A stretch of DNA of 64,000 bases from Stenotrophomonas sp. Iso1 (GCF_027497995.1 NZ_JAODBT010000002.1:744001-808000); one strand, 5' to 3'; shown: positions 1-11,552, numbered from the stretch's first letter. Translations and numbers: made by a program. Notes: generated by a model not told the origin, from the sequence alone.

Positions 1-1732
<1,732 letters not shown>

Positions 1733-1943
1733 ACGGCTTTGCTCCTTTACATACAGATGGCTTGCCGCGGCTGGGGTGCCGCGCGGGCTTTCCGGGGCCT
1801 GTGCCCCTTACATGAATGCCCGTCGAGTATGGACGAAGCCTTCGTGACCGGGGCGCGGCTGCAACCGACATTTTAGGCAACGGCTTGTTGCGCCCATGTA
1901 ACGGCGTGCGGCATGCCGCGGCCCCCCAAGGGGCTGTGGTGGG

Positions 1944-1983
1944 TTGGGGTATGCCGGCCAAGGTATGTATAATTCGTACATAC
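1944..1983 (+). promoter_or_regulatory. Promoter with palindromic operator for the toxin-antitoxin pair
   Basis: A perfect inverted repeat, GTATGTA (1963-1969), 7-bp spacer, TACATAC (1977-1983), overlaps a consensus -10 box TATAAT (1968-1973). TTGGGG at 1944-1949 with an 18-bp spacer is a possible -35. The palindrome ends 16 bp before the antitoxin ATG. The position suggests autorepression by the AbrB-type antitoxin, alone or with its toxin, as is known for such modules; binding here is inferred. Confidence 0.65.
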
Positions 1984-1999
1984 TTTGCTGGAGGTCGCC

Positions 2000-2233
2000 A
2001 TGGAAGCCACCGTAGCTGAACGCGGGCAAATCACGTTGCCCAAGGCCGTACGCGACGCGCTGGGCCTGACCAAGGGCACGTTGTTGAAGGTTGAGCTGGA
2101 CGGCAGCCGCATCATCCTGCGCAAAAGTGTGGACGATGCCATTTCCCGTGCGCGCGGCAAGTTCGCGTTGGACGGCTTTGAGTCGGCTGAGCAGGCCGTG
2201 CGTACCGTCCGTGACGAGGCCGGCGACGCATGA
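2000..2233 (+). CDS. AbrB/MazE-family (SpoVT-AbrB fold) antitoxin
   Basis: Predicted 77-residue DNA-binding antitoxin. The N-terminal segment EATVAERGQITLPKAVRDALG is the swapped-hairpin AbrB signature (G-Q-I-T-L-P-K-x-V-R), followed by LLKVELDG and RIILRK strands; the C-terminal third is the expected toxin-binding tail rich in acidic and small residues. GGAGG at 1990-1994 sets the ATG at 2000 rather than an in-frame TTG 15 bases earlier. The stop overlaps the toxin start (ATGA), the usual translational coupling of antitoxin to toxin. The upstream palindrome over the -10 box fits autoregulation. Family call is firm; that the pair is an active toxin-antitoxin system is inferred. Confidence 0.85.
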   Translation: MEATVAERGQITLPKAVRDALGLTKGTLLKVELDGSRIILRKSVDDAISRARGKFALDGFESAEQAVRTVRDEAGDA

Positions 2234-2628
2234 TCGCCGTGGACTCTCCCGTCCTGATCGAGCTGCTCAGCGACGGCCCGCGTGCCGACGCAGTGGAAGC
2301 CTGCCTGCGGCAGGCGCTGGTCAGTGGCCGGGTGGTTGTCTGCGGTACCACGCTGGCTGAGGTCTGCGCCTCGTTGCGCGGCGGTGCCGAAGTGCAGGAA
2401 GCACTGGAAGAAATGGGCGTCCACTTCAATCCGCTGGAAGCCAAATCCGCACTGCGCGCTGGCGAGATGCATCGCCGCCACCGCCAGCGCAGCGGCGAAA
2501 CCCGCCGTATCGACGATTTCATGGTCGGTGCCCACGCCCTGTTGCAGTGCGATGGCCTGATCACCTGGAACGACACGTTTTATCGCGACTACTTCAAGGG
2601 CCTGAAGCTGATCGTGCCGCAAGCCTGA
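2230..2628 (+). CDS. PIN-domain (VapC-like) ribonuclease toxin
   Basis: 132-residue PIN-domain protein, probably a Mg2+-dependent endoribonuclease toxin neutralised by the AbrB-type partner whose stop codon it overlaps by 4 bases. The PIN acidic residues are in place: D5 in MIAVDSPVLIELL, E44 in GTTLAEVCASL, D95/D96 in RRIDDFMVGAHAL and D115 in ITWNDTFYRDYF. Length is typical for VapC. Only 38 bp separate its stop from acnB, with no intervening terminator, so transcription may continue into acnB. The RNA target cannot be read from sequence. Confidence 0.85.
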   Translation: MIAVDSPVLIELLSDGPRADAVEACLRQALVSGRVVVCGTTLAEVCASLRGGAEVQEALEEMGVHFNPLEAKSALRAGEMHRRHRQRSGETRRIDDFMVGAHALLQCDGLITWNDTFYRDYFKGLKLIVPQA

Positions 2629-2666
2629 GCCCATCCATTCTTAAACCGTAATACCCGGGAGTTGTC

Positions 2667-5258
2667 ATGTTGGAAGCCTACCGCCACCACGTAGCCGAGC
2701 GCGCCGCGCTTGGCATCCCGCCGTTGCCGCTGACCGCACAGCAGACGGCCGACGTCATCGAGCTGCTGAAGAACCCGCCCGCAGGCGAGGCCGAGTTCCT
2801 GCTCGACCTGATCACCCACCGCGTGCCGGCTGGCGTGGACGACGCTGCCAAGGTCAAGGCCTCGTACCTGGCCGCCATTGCCTTCGGCAGCGAAAAGAGC
2901 ACGCTGATCAGCCGTGCGCGCGCCACCGAACTGCTGGGCACCATGCTCGGCGGTTACAACGTTGCGCCCCTGATCCAGCTGCTGGACGACGCTGAAGTGG
3001 GTGCCATCGCCGCGAGCGGCTTGAAGCACACGCTGCTGGTGTTTGATGCGTTCCACGATGTGCAGGAAAAGGCCAAGGCGGGCAATGCCCACGCCCAGGG
3101 CGTACTGCAGAGCTGGGCCGATGCCGAATGGTTCACCAGCAAGCCGGAAGTGCCGCAGAGCCTGACCATCACCGTGTTCAAGGTGCCGGGCGAAACCAAC
3201 ACCGATGACCTGTCGCCGGCACCGGACGCTACCACCCGTCCTGACATCCCGCTGCACGCGTTGGCGATGCTGAAGAACAAGCGTCCCGACGCGCCGTTCG
3301 TGCCGGAAGAAGATGGCAAGCGTGGCCCGATCCAGGAAATCCTGTCGCTGAAGGACAAGGGCCACCTGGTCGCCTATGTGGGTGACGTGGTCGGTACCGG
3401 CTCCAGCCGCAAGTCCGCCACCAACTCGGTGCTGTGGTTCACCGGCGAAGACATCCCCTTCATCCCGAACAAGCGCTTCGGCGGCGTGTGCCTGGGTTCG
3501 AAGATCGCCCCGATCTTCTACAACACCATGGAAGACGCTGGCGCACTGCCGATCGAGCTGGACGTGTCGCACATGGAGCACGGCGATGTCGTCGAGCTGC
3601 GTCCGTACGACGGCAAGGCGTTGAAGAACGGTGAAGTGATTGCCGAATTCCAGGTCAAGAGCGACGTGCTGTTCGACGAAGTGCGCGCCGGTGGCCGCAT
3701 TCCGCTGATTATCGGCCGCGGCCTGACCACCAAGGCGCGCGAAGCGCTGGGCCTGCCGGTGACCGAGCTGTTCCGTCTGCCGGTGCAGCCGGCCGATACC
3801 GGCAAGGGCTACTCGCTGGCACAGAAGATGGTTGGCCGCGCCTGTGGCCTGTCGGAAGGCAAGGGCATGCGCCCGGGCACCTACTGCGAACCGAAGATGA
3901 CCTCGGTGGGCTCGCAGGACACCACCGGTCCGATGACCCGTGACGAGCTGAAGGATCTGGCTTGCCTGGGCTTCTCGGCCGATTTGGTGATGCAGTCGTT
4001 CTGCCACACCGCCGCTTACCCGAAGCCGGTGGACGTGAAGACCCACCATACGCTGCCGGAATTCATCTCGACCCGTGGCGGCGTTTCGCTGCGTCCGGGC
4101 GACGGCGTGATCCACAGCTGGCTCAACCGCATGCTGCTGCCGGACACCGTCGGTACCGGTGGTGACTCGCACACCCGTTTCCCGGTGGGCATTTCGTTCC
4201 CGGCCGGTTCGGGTCTGGTTGCCTTCGCCGCAGCCACCGGCGTGATGCCGTTGGACATGCCGGAATCGGTGCTGGTGCGCTTCAAGGGCAAGATGCAGCC
4301 GGGCGTGACCCTGCGTGATCTGGTCAATGCGATCCCGCTGTACGCGATCAAGTCCGGTCTGCTGACTGTTGCCAAGGCGGGCAAGAAGAACATCTTCTCC
4401 GGTCGCATTCTGGAAATCGAAGGTTTGCCGGACCTGAAGGTCGAGCAGGCGTTCGAGCTGTCCGATGCCTCGGCAGAACGTTCGGCCGCCGGTTGTTCGG
4501 TGCACCTGAACAAGGAGCCGATCATCGAGTACCTCACCAGCAACATCACGCTGCTGAAGTGGATGATTGCCGAAGGTTATGCCGACGCTCGTTCGCTGGC
4601 GCGCCGCATCGAGAAGATGGAAGCATGGCTGGCTGATCCGCAGCTGCTGGAGCCGGATGCCGACGCCGAATACGCCGCCGTCATCGACATCGACCTGGCC
4701 GACATTCATGAGCCGATCGTGGCCTGCCCGAACGACCCGGACGACGTGAAGACGCTGTCCGAAGTTGCCGGTGCCAAGATCGACGAAGTGTTCATCGGTT
4801 CGTGCATGACCAACATCGGTCACTTCCGCGCCGCTGCCAAGCTGCTGGAAGGCAAGCGCGATATCCCGACCCGTCTGTGGGTGGCCCCGCCGACCAAAAT
4901 GGATGCATCCGAGCTGACCAAGGAAGGCGTCTACGGCACCTTCGGCGCCGCTGGCGCGCGCATGGAAATGCCGGGTTGCTCGCTGTGCATGGGCAACCAG
5001 GCACAGATCCGTGAAGGCTCCACCGCTATGTCGACTTCGACGCGCAACTTCCCGAACCGACTGGGCCGCAATACCAACGTGTACCTGGGTTCGGCTGAGT
5101 TGGCCGCGATCTGCTCGCGTCTGGGCCGCATCCCGACCAAGGAAGAGTACATGGCCGACATCGGCGTGCTCGATGCCAGCGGCAAGGAAATCTACCGCTA
5201 CATGAACTTCGACCAGATTGCCGATTACAAGGACGTGGCCGATACGGTCAATGCCTGA
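2667..5258 (+). CDS. acnB: Aconitate hydratase B (AcnB)
   Basis: Bifunctional aconitate hydratase/2-methylisocitrate dehydratase, normally the main TCA aconitase and, in E. coli, also an mRNA-binding protein when apo. 863 residues, matching the ~865-residue family. Layout: N-terminal HEAT-like domain (about 1-160), mobile swivel domain (about 165-390, with [12 protein letters not shown]), then the catalytic Fe-S domains. Cluster ligands are C713 in [10 protein letters not shown] and C771/C774 in [15 protein letters not shown] site at 2656-2660 precedes the ATG. No good promoter is evident in the 38-bp gap after the toxin gene, so expression may come from the toxin-antitoxin promoter or from inside the toxin gene. 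A strong terminator follows. Confidence 0.98.
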   Translation: MLEAYRHHVAERAALGIPPLPLTAQQTADVIELLKNPPAGEAEFLLDLITHRVPAGVDDAAKVKASYLAAIAFGSEKSTLISRARATELLGTMLGGYNVAPLIQLLDDAEVGAIAASGLKHTLLVFDAFHDVQEKAKAGNAHAQGVLQSWADAEWFTSKPEVPQSLTITVFKVPGETNTDDLSPAPDATTRPDIPLHALAMLKNKRPDAPFVPEEDGKRGPIQEILSLKDKGHLVAYVGDVVGTGSSRKSATNSVLWFTGEDIPFIPNKRFGGVCLGSKIAPIFYNTMEDAGALPIELDVSHMEHGDVVELRPYDGKALKNGEVIAEFQVKSDVLFDEVRAGGRIPLIIGRGLTTKAREALGLPVTELFRLPVQPADTGKGYSLAQKMVGRACGLSEGKGMRPGTYCEPKMTSVGSQDTTGPMTRDELKDLACLGFSADLVMQSFCHTAAYPKPVDVKTHHTLPEFISTRGGVSLRPGDGVIHSWLNRMLLPDTVGTGGDSHTRFPVGISFPAGSGLVAFAAATGVMPLDMPESVLVRFKGKMQPGVTLRDLVNAIPLYAIKSGLLTVAKAGKKNIFSGRILEIEGLPDLKVEQAFELSDASAERSAAGCSVHLNKEPIIEYLTSNITLLKWMIAEGYADARSLARRIEKMEAWLADPQLLEPDADAEYAAVIDIDLADIHEPIVACPNDPDDVKTLSEVAGAKIDEVFIGSCMTNIGHFRAAAKLLEGKRDIPTRLWVAPPTKMDASELTKEGVYGTFGAAGARMEMPGCSLCMGNQAQIREGSTAMSTSTRNFPNRLGRNTNVYLGSAELAAICSRLGRIPTKEEYMADIGVLDASGKEIYRYMNFDQIADYKDVADTVNA

Positions 5259-5284
5259 GTCTGATCAGCGGTAAGTGTTGAACG

Positions 5285-5315
5285 AAAAACCCCCGGCGAA
5301 AGCCGGGGGTTTTTT
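5285..5315. terminator. Intrinsic terminator after acnB
   Basis: Perfect 8-bp GC stem CCCCCGGC/GCCGGGGG (5290-5297, 5302-5309) with a GAAA loop, flanked by A5 on the left and T6 on the right. It can act for acnB on the plus strand and for the converging secretion operon on the minus strand. Confidence 0.92.
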
Positions 5316-5534
5316 GTTGTGGTGATTGGGAAGAAGAGGCCGCGGGACGCGATGCGCGCGCTGTAGAGAAGAGCCCTGTTCCGCCTCTGACATTGCGCGG
5401 GGACGCTCTGCCTGGCATCGGTCGGCACTACTGCTCTCTTTCTTTGACAGCGCAATCGGAGGGTCGAAAGAAGTGAGCCTTGGGTAGTATTGCGGGTCGC
5501 ACCGTATCTGAAAGAAACGACGCCACCGAGAAGA

Positions 5535-6776
5535 TCACCGCTCGCGGAACGCCTCCCGGCTCTTGAGGATCGGCTTGAGCAGGTACTCAAGCACGGTTTT
5601 TTCGCCGGTGCGGATTTCCACCGAGGCGACCATGCCCGGAATGATCGGCAACTCCTTGCCGCCGGCCTGCAGGGCGCTCTTTTCGGTCAGTACCAGCACG
5701 CGGTAGTAGGTGTCATCCGCACGGCCTGCGGCGGCCTTCTGGTCATCTTTCAAGGTGTCCGGACTGATGTGCTCGACCTTGCCGGTCAAACCGCCATAGA
5801 TGGCGTAGTCATAGGCGGTGATTTTGACGGTGGCCGGCAGGCCGGGGCGCAGGAAGGCAACGTCCTTTGGTCGGATTTTGCCTTCGACCAGCAGCTGGTC
5901 CTCCAGCGGCACGATTTCGAGGATGTGCTCGCCGGGCTGGATCACGCCACCGATGGTGTTGACGCGGACATTCTTCACCGTGCCATGTACCGGCGCAGCG
6001 ATGGTGGTGCGTTCGACCACGTCGGCGCGACCCACCAGATTCTCGTTGGTCTGCGACAACTCCATTTCCAGCTTCACGATTTCAGAGTTGGCATCGGCGC
6101 GGTAGCGGTTCTGGCGTTCCACGATCTGCGACTTGATGTCGTTGGCCTGGCGGCGCATGCGCAGCAGTTCAACATCCGATAGCAGGCCCTTGGCTGCCAG
6201 TGGTTCGGCCAGGTTGATCTCGCGCATGGAGAGCGAGTAGCTGCGCTCCAGTGAAGCCACACTCTCGGTCAGGGCACGGCGTCGCGCGTTGAAGGCGCGG
6301 GTTTCATTGGCGACCTCGTCCGGCGCGGCACGCACCTGCTCGTCGAATACCAGCGGTTGATCGTAGGCCTCGGCCCGCAAACGGGAGAGGGTGGCCTTCA
6401 ATGAGATGACCTTGCTCAATGCTTCGCGATAGCTGGCATTGGCGCGGGTCGGATCGATCTTCAGCAACACCTGGCCCGCATTGACGATATCGCCTTCACG
6501 TACGTTCATTTCAGCCAAGATGCCACCTTCCAGACTCTGGATGACCTGCTCGCGGCTCTTGGAAATGATCTTGGCTTCGCCCTGTGTGATCTCCTCGACC
6601 CGAGCAAGAGACGCCCAGATCAAGCCGGCGCCCATGACCGCGACCACCATGTAGAGCACCAGACGCGAGCCCGGCGTTGTCTGCGCCAGCAGTGATTCCT
6701 GCACGTCATTCATGAAGGCAGCATCGTTGGCGCCGATGTTGCCGGCGTCCTTGTTTCGCTTGAACCATCCCAACAT
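5535..6776 (-). CDS. Type I secretion periplasmic adaptor (HlyD family, LapC-like)
   Basis: Membrane-fusion protein that bridges the ABC transporter in the inner membrane to the TolC-like channel. One N-terminal membrane segment (about residues 35-57, SRLVLYMVVAVMGAGLIWA), then the first half of a biotinyl-lipoyl domain (GEGKIISKSREQVIQSLEGG-type motif), a long alpha-helical hairpin (about 110-230), the second lipoyl half (TIAAPVHGTVKNV) and the beta-barrel and HlyD C-terminal motif (GMVASVEIRTGEKTVLEYLLKP). The ATG at 6776 overlaps the transporter stop (TGATG); a GTG one codon earlier is the alternative. It forms an operon with the ABC transporter; the cognate substrates are very likely the giant repeat proteins at 12-33 kb. 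Confidence 0.95.
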   Translation of the reverse strand: MLGWFKRNKDAGNIGANDAAFMNDVQESLLAQTTPGSRLVLYMVVAVMGAGLIWASLARVEEITQGEAKIISKSREQVIQSLEGGILAEMNVREGDIVNAGQVLLKIDPTRANASYREALSKVISLKATLSRLRAEAYDQPLVFDEQVRAAPDEVANETRAFNARRRALTESVASLERSYSLSMREINLAEPLAAKGLLSDVELLRMRRQANDIKSQIVERQNRYRADANSEIVKLEMELSQTNENLVGRADVVERTTIAAPVHGTVKNVRVNTIGGVIQPGEHILEIVPLEDQLLVEGKIRPKDVAFLRPGLPATVKITAYDYAIYGGLTGKVEHISPDTLKDDQKAAAGRADDTYYRVLVLTEKSALQAGGKELPIIPGMVASVEIRTGEKTVLEYLLKPILKSREAFRER

Positions 6777-9124
6777 CACGGTGACTCCCCGGCGGCAATA
6801 GTGGTGGCGCGTTGCACGCGTATGCTCGGCGGCTGTGGTGTGCGTTCGCTTGACGACACTGTCAGTGTGCTGCCGGAGGTTTTGCGGGGAGCAGCGGCAG
6901 TGTTGCCGTGAGTAGTTTTCGGCGCCCCTTCTGTATCGCCCAGGGTTTTGGCCAATGCGGCCATCACGTTTTCCTTGGGGCCGTCGGCGATGATTTTGCC
7001 GCCGTCTACGACGATGACGCGGTCGACCAGGCTGAGCACGGAGGGGCGATGGGTGACCACGACCAGTGTCTGGCCTTCCATCGCACGTTTGAGATGGTCT
7101 AGAAACAGGGCTTCGGTCTGCGAATCCATGGCGCTGGTGGGTTCGTCCATCAGCAACAGCTTGGGCCGGGTCAACAACGTGCGCGCCAGCGATATCAGCT
7201 GACGCTGGCCGCCGGAAACGCCTTCACCCATTTCGCCGATAGGCAGATTGATGCCGCGCGGATGGGCGCCGGCAATGTGGTCAAGGCCAGTCAGACGCAG
7301 CACGCGCAGAAATTCTTCCGCCGTTGCCTCGGGCTTGCCGATCATCACATTCTCGCGCAGCGAGCCGTAGAACAGGCGGGCGTCCTGCGAGACGAAACCC
7401 ACGGTCTTGCGCCAATCGGCCGGGTCAATCTGGTTGACGTCCAAGCCATCGCTGAACAACTGTCCTTCGACTGGTGCATACAACCGAGACATCACGCGAA
7501 GCAGTGTGGATTTGCCACTGCCGATCCGGCCAAGGATGGCAACGCGCTCACCCGGCTTGATCACCATGTTGATGTTGGTCAGGACCGGCGGGTTGGGCTG
7601 CATCGGCGGTGCCGGATAGCTGAAACCAACAGCCTTCAAGGTCAGTTGGCCGCTCAGCGCAGGGTTTGGCAGGTAATCGCATTCGGTGTCGCGGTCCACC
7701 GGCAGTTCCATCAGCTTGTTCAATGAAGTCAGTGCGGCCTTGGCTTGCTGAAAGCGCACTGCAAGGCCAATGACCTGGCCCAGCGGCGCGGTGGCGCGGC
7801 CGGCCAGCATCACCGTACCGATCAGTGCGCCCATGGTGAGGTCGCCAGCGGTGATCAGGTACACGCCGGTGATCACCAAAGCCACGGTCTGCAGCTGTTG
7901 CAACAGGGTCACCATGCCGGTGGCTGCGCTGGATAGCTTGCGTGACTTCATTGACGTTGCAGACTGCAGGGCGCTGAAGTGTTCCCAGCGACGCTGCATG
8001 TAGGCATAGCCGCCGGTGGACTTCAGCGTCTCCAGACCTTCGATCGATTCCACCAACACGCCTTGCTTGAGCGAGGATTCGCGAAGGTTCTCCTGCATCA
8101 CCCGTGCAAGTGGCCATTGGATGCAGACCGAAATGATCAGGATCAGCGGCAGTATCAACAACGGCACCCAGCCCAACGGCCCGCCGATGAAGAAAATAAC
8201 GCCGACAAACAACAACACGAAGGGAAGGTCGGAAATAGCGGCCAGCGTTGCCGATGACGCAAAGTCGCGCACTGACTCGAATTCACGCAGCTGATTGGCG
8301 AAGCTGCCGGATGAGGCCGGCTTATGCTCCATTCGCACCGACAGCGCTTGGCGGAACAGCATCGCGCCGAGTACCAGATCTGCCTTCTTGCCTGCGACGT
8401 CAAGCAAGTGTGCGCGCACGAAGCGGATACTGGCTTCAAATATCATCGCAACGATCACGCCGATACCCAGCGACCACAGCGTGATGAACGCCTGATTGGG
8501 GACGACACGGTCGTACACATTCATGGTGAAGAAGATGCTCGCCAGAGCGAGTACGTTGGCGACCACGGAGGCAATGGCGGCGCTTCGGTAGTAACGACGA
8601 TAGCGCCACAGCGTACTGAGCAACCAGTGGCCGCTGGGGGCCGGGAGCATCTCACCTGCACGGTTGTCAGTCTTGGCGCGGGGCTTCACCAGAATGGCGA
8701 AGCCGGCATACATCGCATCCATCTCTTCCTGCGACAGCTCCACCGCTTCGTTGGAAACTTCCGGGAGAATTACGGAATAGCGAAGATGACGTTTGTTCTC
8801 GGCGTCGCGCACCTCATGGCGGGACAGCAAAACGCAGCCGCCGCGTTCGATGCGCAGCAGGATCATCGGCATGACCTGCGCAGGAAGGTTGCGGACGTTG
8901 CGCTTGACAAGCCCGCTGATCAAATCTGCGTTGCTCAGTGCAGCGAGTGCCAGCGACGGTGAAAGAATGCCCGCATGCGGTAATCCGGCAAGCAGTGCAT
9001 CCGTGCTGCGATGCATGTCGTAGTGATTGCATATCCACGAGACACTCTGCAACAGGGTGTCATCGATCCTGGTGCTTTCATTGACCAGTGTGGCAGCTTC
9101 GTTAGGCGTGACGGCGGTAGTCAT
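6776..9124 (-). CDS. Type I secretion permease/ATPase (LapB-like, degenerate C39 N-terminal domain)
   Basis: ABC exporter of 782 residues that powers secretion of large adhesins through the inner membrane. Residues ~15-135 form a C39-peptidase-like domain without the catalytic cysteine motif, typical of exporters whose substrates lack a cleaved leader. Six membrane segments lie at about 170-460. The nucleotide-binding domain has Walker A GRIGSGKST (near 530), signature VSGGQRQL, Walker B LLLMDEPTSAMD (near 658) and H-loop THRPS. The last ~60 residues are an unusual Ser/Thr/Pro-rich low-complexity tail after the normal end of the ATPase domain. Start ATG at 9124; the downstream adaptor overlaps it. 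Divergent from the tolC-like gene. Confidence 0.95.
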   Translation of the reverse strand: MTTAVTPNEAATLVNESTRIDDTLLQSVSWICNHYDMHRSTDALLAGLPHAGILSPSLALAALSNADLISGLVKRNVRNLPAQVMPMILLRIERGGCVLLSRHEVRDAENKRHLRYSVILPEVSNEAVELSQEEMDAMYAGFAILVKPRAKTDNRAGEMLPAPSGHWLLSTLWRYRRYYRSAAIASVVANVLALASIFFTMNVYDRVVPNQAFITLWSLGIGVIVAMIFEASIRFVRAHLLDVAGKKADLVLGAMLFRQALSVRMEHKPASSGSFANQLREFESVRDFASSATLAAISDLPFVLLFVGVIFFIGGPLGWVPLLILPLILIISVCIQWPLARVMQENLRESSLKQGVLVESIEGLETLKSTGGYAYMQRRWEHFSALQSATSMKSRKLSSAATGMVTLLQQLQTVALVITGVYLITAGDLTMGALIGTVMLAGRATAPLGQVIGLAVRFQQAKAALTSLNKLMELPVDRDTECDYLPNPALSGQLTLKAVGFSYPAPPMQPNPPVLTNINMVIKPGERVAILGRIGSGKSTLLRVMSRLYAPVEGQLFSDGLDVNQIDPADWRKTVGFVSQDARLFYGSLRENVMIGKPEATAEEFLRVLRLTGLDHIAGAHPRGINLPIGEMGEGVSGGQRQLISLARTLLTRPKLLLMDEPTSAMDSQTEALFLDHLKRAMEGQTLVVVTHRPSVLSLVDRVIVVDGGKIIADGPKENVMAALAKTLGDTEGAPKTTHGNTAAAPRKTSGSTLTVSSSERTPQPPSIRVQRATTIAAGESP

Positions 9125-9699
9125 GTCTGGTTCCTGTATTAGCCGCCTTCACATGCGCGGTTTTGGATGGCGTAAAGGGAATGCCCGGCAGCACATCACG
9201 GATGAAGGTGCGAATCTTGGTTCAGAAACCCTTATCAGGGAATCGGATTTGTCCCAAATTTGCACATGGAGAAATAGGCCTGGTTTCTCTGTTCCTGATA
9301 AGCCTGAAACGTCAAAGGGCACGGGAATGCGGCTGCTTAACGTCAGATCAGGGGATGTGTGTTTTGTCGGAGTTTTCGGACAGGTCTCATGTACTTTGAA
9401 TGGTGGCGCTCTTAGCCTTCGCCTTCGTTGGTGAGGAAGGTATTTGCCATGCATTACAGGGCGTGACAAAGCCTCGTTTCTTTTCTGGTGTGGTGATGAT
9501 TGCGAGCGGCTCTACGGCGCCCCGCTGGGCAGTGCGGTTCTGATGCCGCAGAAACTGCGCAGCATTGACGTGCGCGGGGCCCGGAGGGCTGTCGATCCAC
9601 TTCGTGATTGTGTCGTTGGTTCGTTGTTGCTTGTGTGGCAGTCGCTACACAGCAATCTGAAATTCTCGCTCCGCCAATGGCGGGCATTCAGAGGTGAAT
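9125..9699. other. Divergent intergenic region between transporter and tolC-like gene
   Basis: 575 bp without a convincing gene. It must hold the promoters for both halves of the secretion system. An inverted repeat, CTTATCAGG (9231-9239) and CCTGATAAG (9294-9302), encloses a second one, GAGAAA/TTTCTC (about 9270-9290), which looks like operator architecture. The bipartite element found before the adhesin genes was not found here. An 87-codon reading frame ending at 9707 overlaps the tolC start and was not accepted. Confidence 0.5.
9231..9302. repeat. 9-bp inverted repeat, possible operator
   Basis: CTTATCAGG at 9231-9239 is the exact reverse complement of CCTGATAAG at 9294-9302. The arms are 54 bp apart and sit about 110-180 bp upstream of the ABC transporter start. 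Spacing near five helical turns would suit a looping regulator; no known binding consensus was matched. Confidence 0.4.
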
Positions 9700-11424
9700 A
9701 TGCGTAAGTCACAGTCGAACAGTCGACATCACGAAATCGTTTCCGTCAGGAAACTCAACTTTTCGATGTCTGCGCTTGCACTCGCGTGTCTGGGCTTGTT
9801 CTGCTCAGAGGCGTACGCCGATGACGAGCTGCTGCAGTTTGAGCGTATATCGCCCGAGAAAACGCGGACGGTGGTTGCGCCGCGCAAAAGTGCCGATGGT
9901 GACGTTGAGAAGATAGCGGCGCAGCTGATCGAGGCGCAGCGCGCTTCATCAGCGCAGCTTATTCAATCTGTGCGTCAGAGCCTTGCGCCGTTGCCCATGG
10001 CGAAGCAGGACGTACCTGCGCTGCAGTTCGAAAAGGTGGATGACTTGGCGGGTCCCCTGCAGGCCAAGCGATACGTTCCCGAACTGGGGACGACCCGATT
10101 GGATACGGCCGTTGCACCGATTGTTGTACCTGGATTGATTGAAAGTACGCCATTGGACCGCACGCTACCTGCGTCGGTGCTCACGCCGTCGGGGCAGTCG
10201 ATGCCGAGTGAGCGACAACTACGAGAGATATTCCTTCGTGTGGTGGAGGCTGCGGCGGGGCGAAGCCCCACCGTTGCGCGAGCCTTGGCAGAGCGTTCTG
10301 CTTCTGAAGCCGATGTGTCGGCAGCCAAAGGCCAGCGGTATCCGCAGGTCGACATCGGTGCCCGTAGTCATTCCGTGGAGTTCGGATCCGGCGGCAGTCG
10401 TAGCGCCAGTGATCCGTCGTTGAGCCTGGATATCACCACGCCGATATTTGACTGGGGGCGAATCAGCAAGACGATTCAGAGCCGCTCTGAGCTGGCAAAC
10501 GCTGCGGACTGGGCATTCGAAGCGGAGCTTGAGTCCTCTGCGTTCGATGTCACCTCCAATATGGTGGAACTGGGTAAGCAGCGCATCATCGTTGATATCA
10601 GCCAGCAGTACGTAAACCGCATGAGTGATCTGGTGAAAATGCTGGAAGGCATCGTTGCGGTGGATGGCGGGCGCGTGAGCGAACTAACGCAAGCGCGAGC
10701 CCGTTTATTGCAGGCCGAAGCGTCACGCAGTACTGCGGATACGCGGGCCCGTGATATTGAGATCAGCCTGCGCCGGATGGTGGGTGATCGCCCGCTTCCT
10801 ACGCTGCCGACGTCGACGTACTGGGACATTCGCCTTCCGGAGCTGCAATGGCTGCTGGCTGAGGCCGTCAGTCATCCCGTTATTCGGCAGGCGCAGGCGC
10901 AGGCGTCGTCGGCTGATCTGCAGGCTGACGTCGTGCGGTCCTCGGCATTGCCGCAAGTCAACTGGGTGGTGGGGAAAGTGACGGGGCAGGATTCCTCCGG
11001 ACGCGAACCGGCATGGCAAACCGGGCTTAGTCTCTCCTGGGGAGCTTTCAGGGGCGGTTCGGCGCGCGCGTCGGAACGTGCAGCAAGGCAGCGCGCTGAA
11101 GCCGGTTGGAAGGTCGCCGAACAGCAGGCGCTGGATCTCGAGTACCGCATTCGCGCCGCCAACGAAGATGCGCGAGCGCTGGTAGATCGTGCCGAGCTTT
11201 ACCGTGCGCTTACCGTTGAAACGAACAAGGTGCGCGAAGCGTTCTATGAGCAGTGGTACCACCTTGGGCGTCGTACTTTGTTGGATGTCCTCAGCTCCGA
11301 GAGCGAGCACTACAACAACCAGGTGGGCGAAGTGTCCAGCCGCTTTGATGGCTACCAGGCGGTCATGCGGCAATACGCGAGTGCCGGCACGCTTGTCCGC
11401 TGGCTTTCAGTTGGAAAATCCTGA
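9700..11424 (+). CDS. TolC-like outer-membrane channel of the type I system (LapE/AggA type)
   Basis: Outer-membrane efflux protein forming the exit duct for the adhesins. 574 residues from ATG 9700 (a GTG two codons earlier lies inside the AGAGGTGA ribosome site). Signal peptide with hydrophobic core SALALACLGLFC and cleavage after AYA (residue 40). About 130 residues of non-family periplasmic extension precede two outer-membrane-efflux repeats (about 165-370 and 375-560) with conserved TPIFDWGRIS and LSLSWGAFRGG, and the C-terminal TLLDVLSSESEHYNNQ. It stands alone on the plus strand facing the adhesin genes. The long Gln/Ala-rich N-terminal extension is unlike E. coli TolC. Confidence 0.93.
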   Translation: MRKSQSNSRHHEIVSVRKLNFSMSALALACLGLFCSEAYADDELLQFERISPEKTRTVVAPRKSADGDVEKIAAQLIEAQRASSAQLIQSVRQSLAPLPMAKQDVPALQFEKVDDLAGPLQAKRYVPELGTTRLDTAVAPIVVPGLIESTPLDRTLPASVLTPSGQSMPSERQLREIFLRVVEAAAGRSPTVARALAERSASEADVSAAKGQRYPQVDIGARSHSVEFGSGGSRSASDPSLSLDITTPIFDWGRISKTIQSRSELANAADWAFEAELESSAFDVTSNMVELGKQRIIVDISQQYVNRMSDLVKMLEGIVAVDGGRVSELTQARARLLQAEASRSTADTRARDIEISLRRMVGDRPLPTLPTSTYWDIRLPELQWLLAEAVSHPVIRQAQAQASSADLQADVVRSSALPQVNWVVGKVTGQDSSGREPAWQTGLSLSWGAFRGGSARASERAARQRAEAGWKVAEQQALDLEYRIRAANEDARALVDRAELYRALTVETNKVREAFYEQWYHLGRRTLLDVLSSESEHYNNQVGEVSSRFDGYQAVMRQYASAGTLVRWLSVGKS

Positions 11425-11521
11425 CGGTTGTTGAATGCGTGGAAGGATGCTCAATGCATGCAGGTTTCGGGCGCTTTGCAGGTACATCAATCAGTATTGA
11501 TGGCTTCATTGCGCGCCTCCT

Positions 11522-11552
11522 TTTGAGGCACGTCCTGTGCTGTCGGAATACT
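11522..11552 (+). promoter_or_regulatory. Partial copy of the adhesin leader element
   Basis: TGTCGGAATACTTG (core GGAATACT at 11545-11552) matches the 3' half of the element before the adhesin genes, including the TGTC just upstream as at 33621. The TATGTAC-like 5' half expected near 11522 is replaced by TTTGAGG. The nearest start downstream is ATG 11639, heading a 44-codon frame. Confidence 0.35.

Noticed and set aside
2589-4823. 744-codon minus-strand frame
   Set aside because: Antisense to acnB; no family features and no ribosome site.
9444-9707. 87-codon plus-strand frame before the tolC-like gene
   Set aside because: Overlaps the tolC start, shows no family features and lies in a control region.
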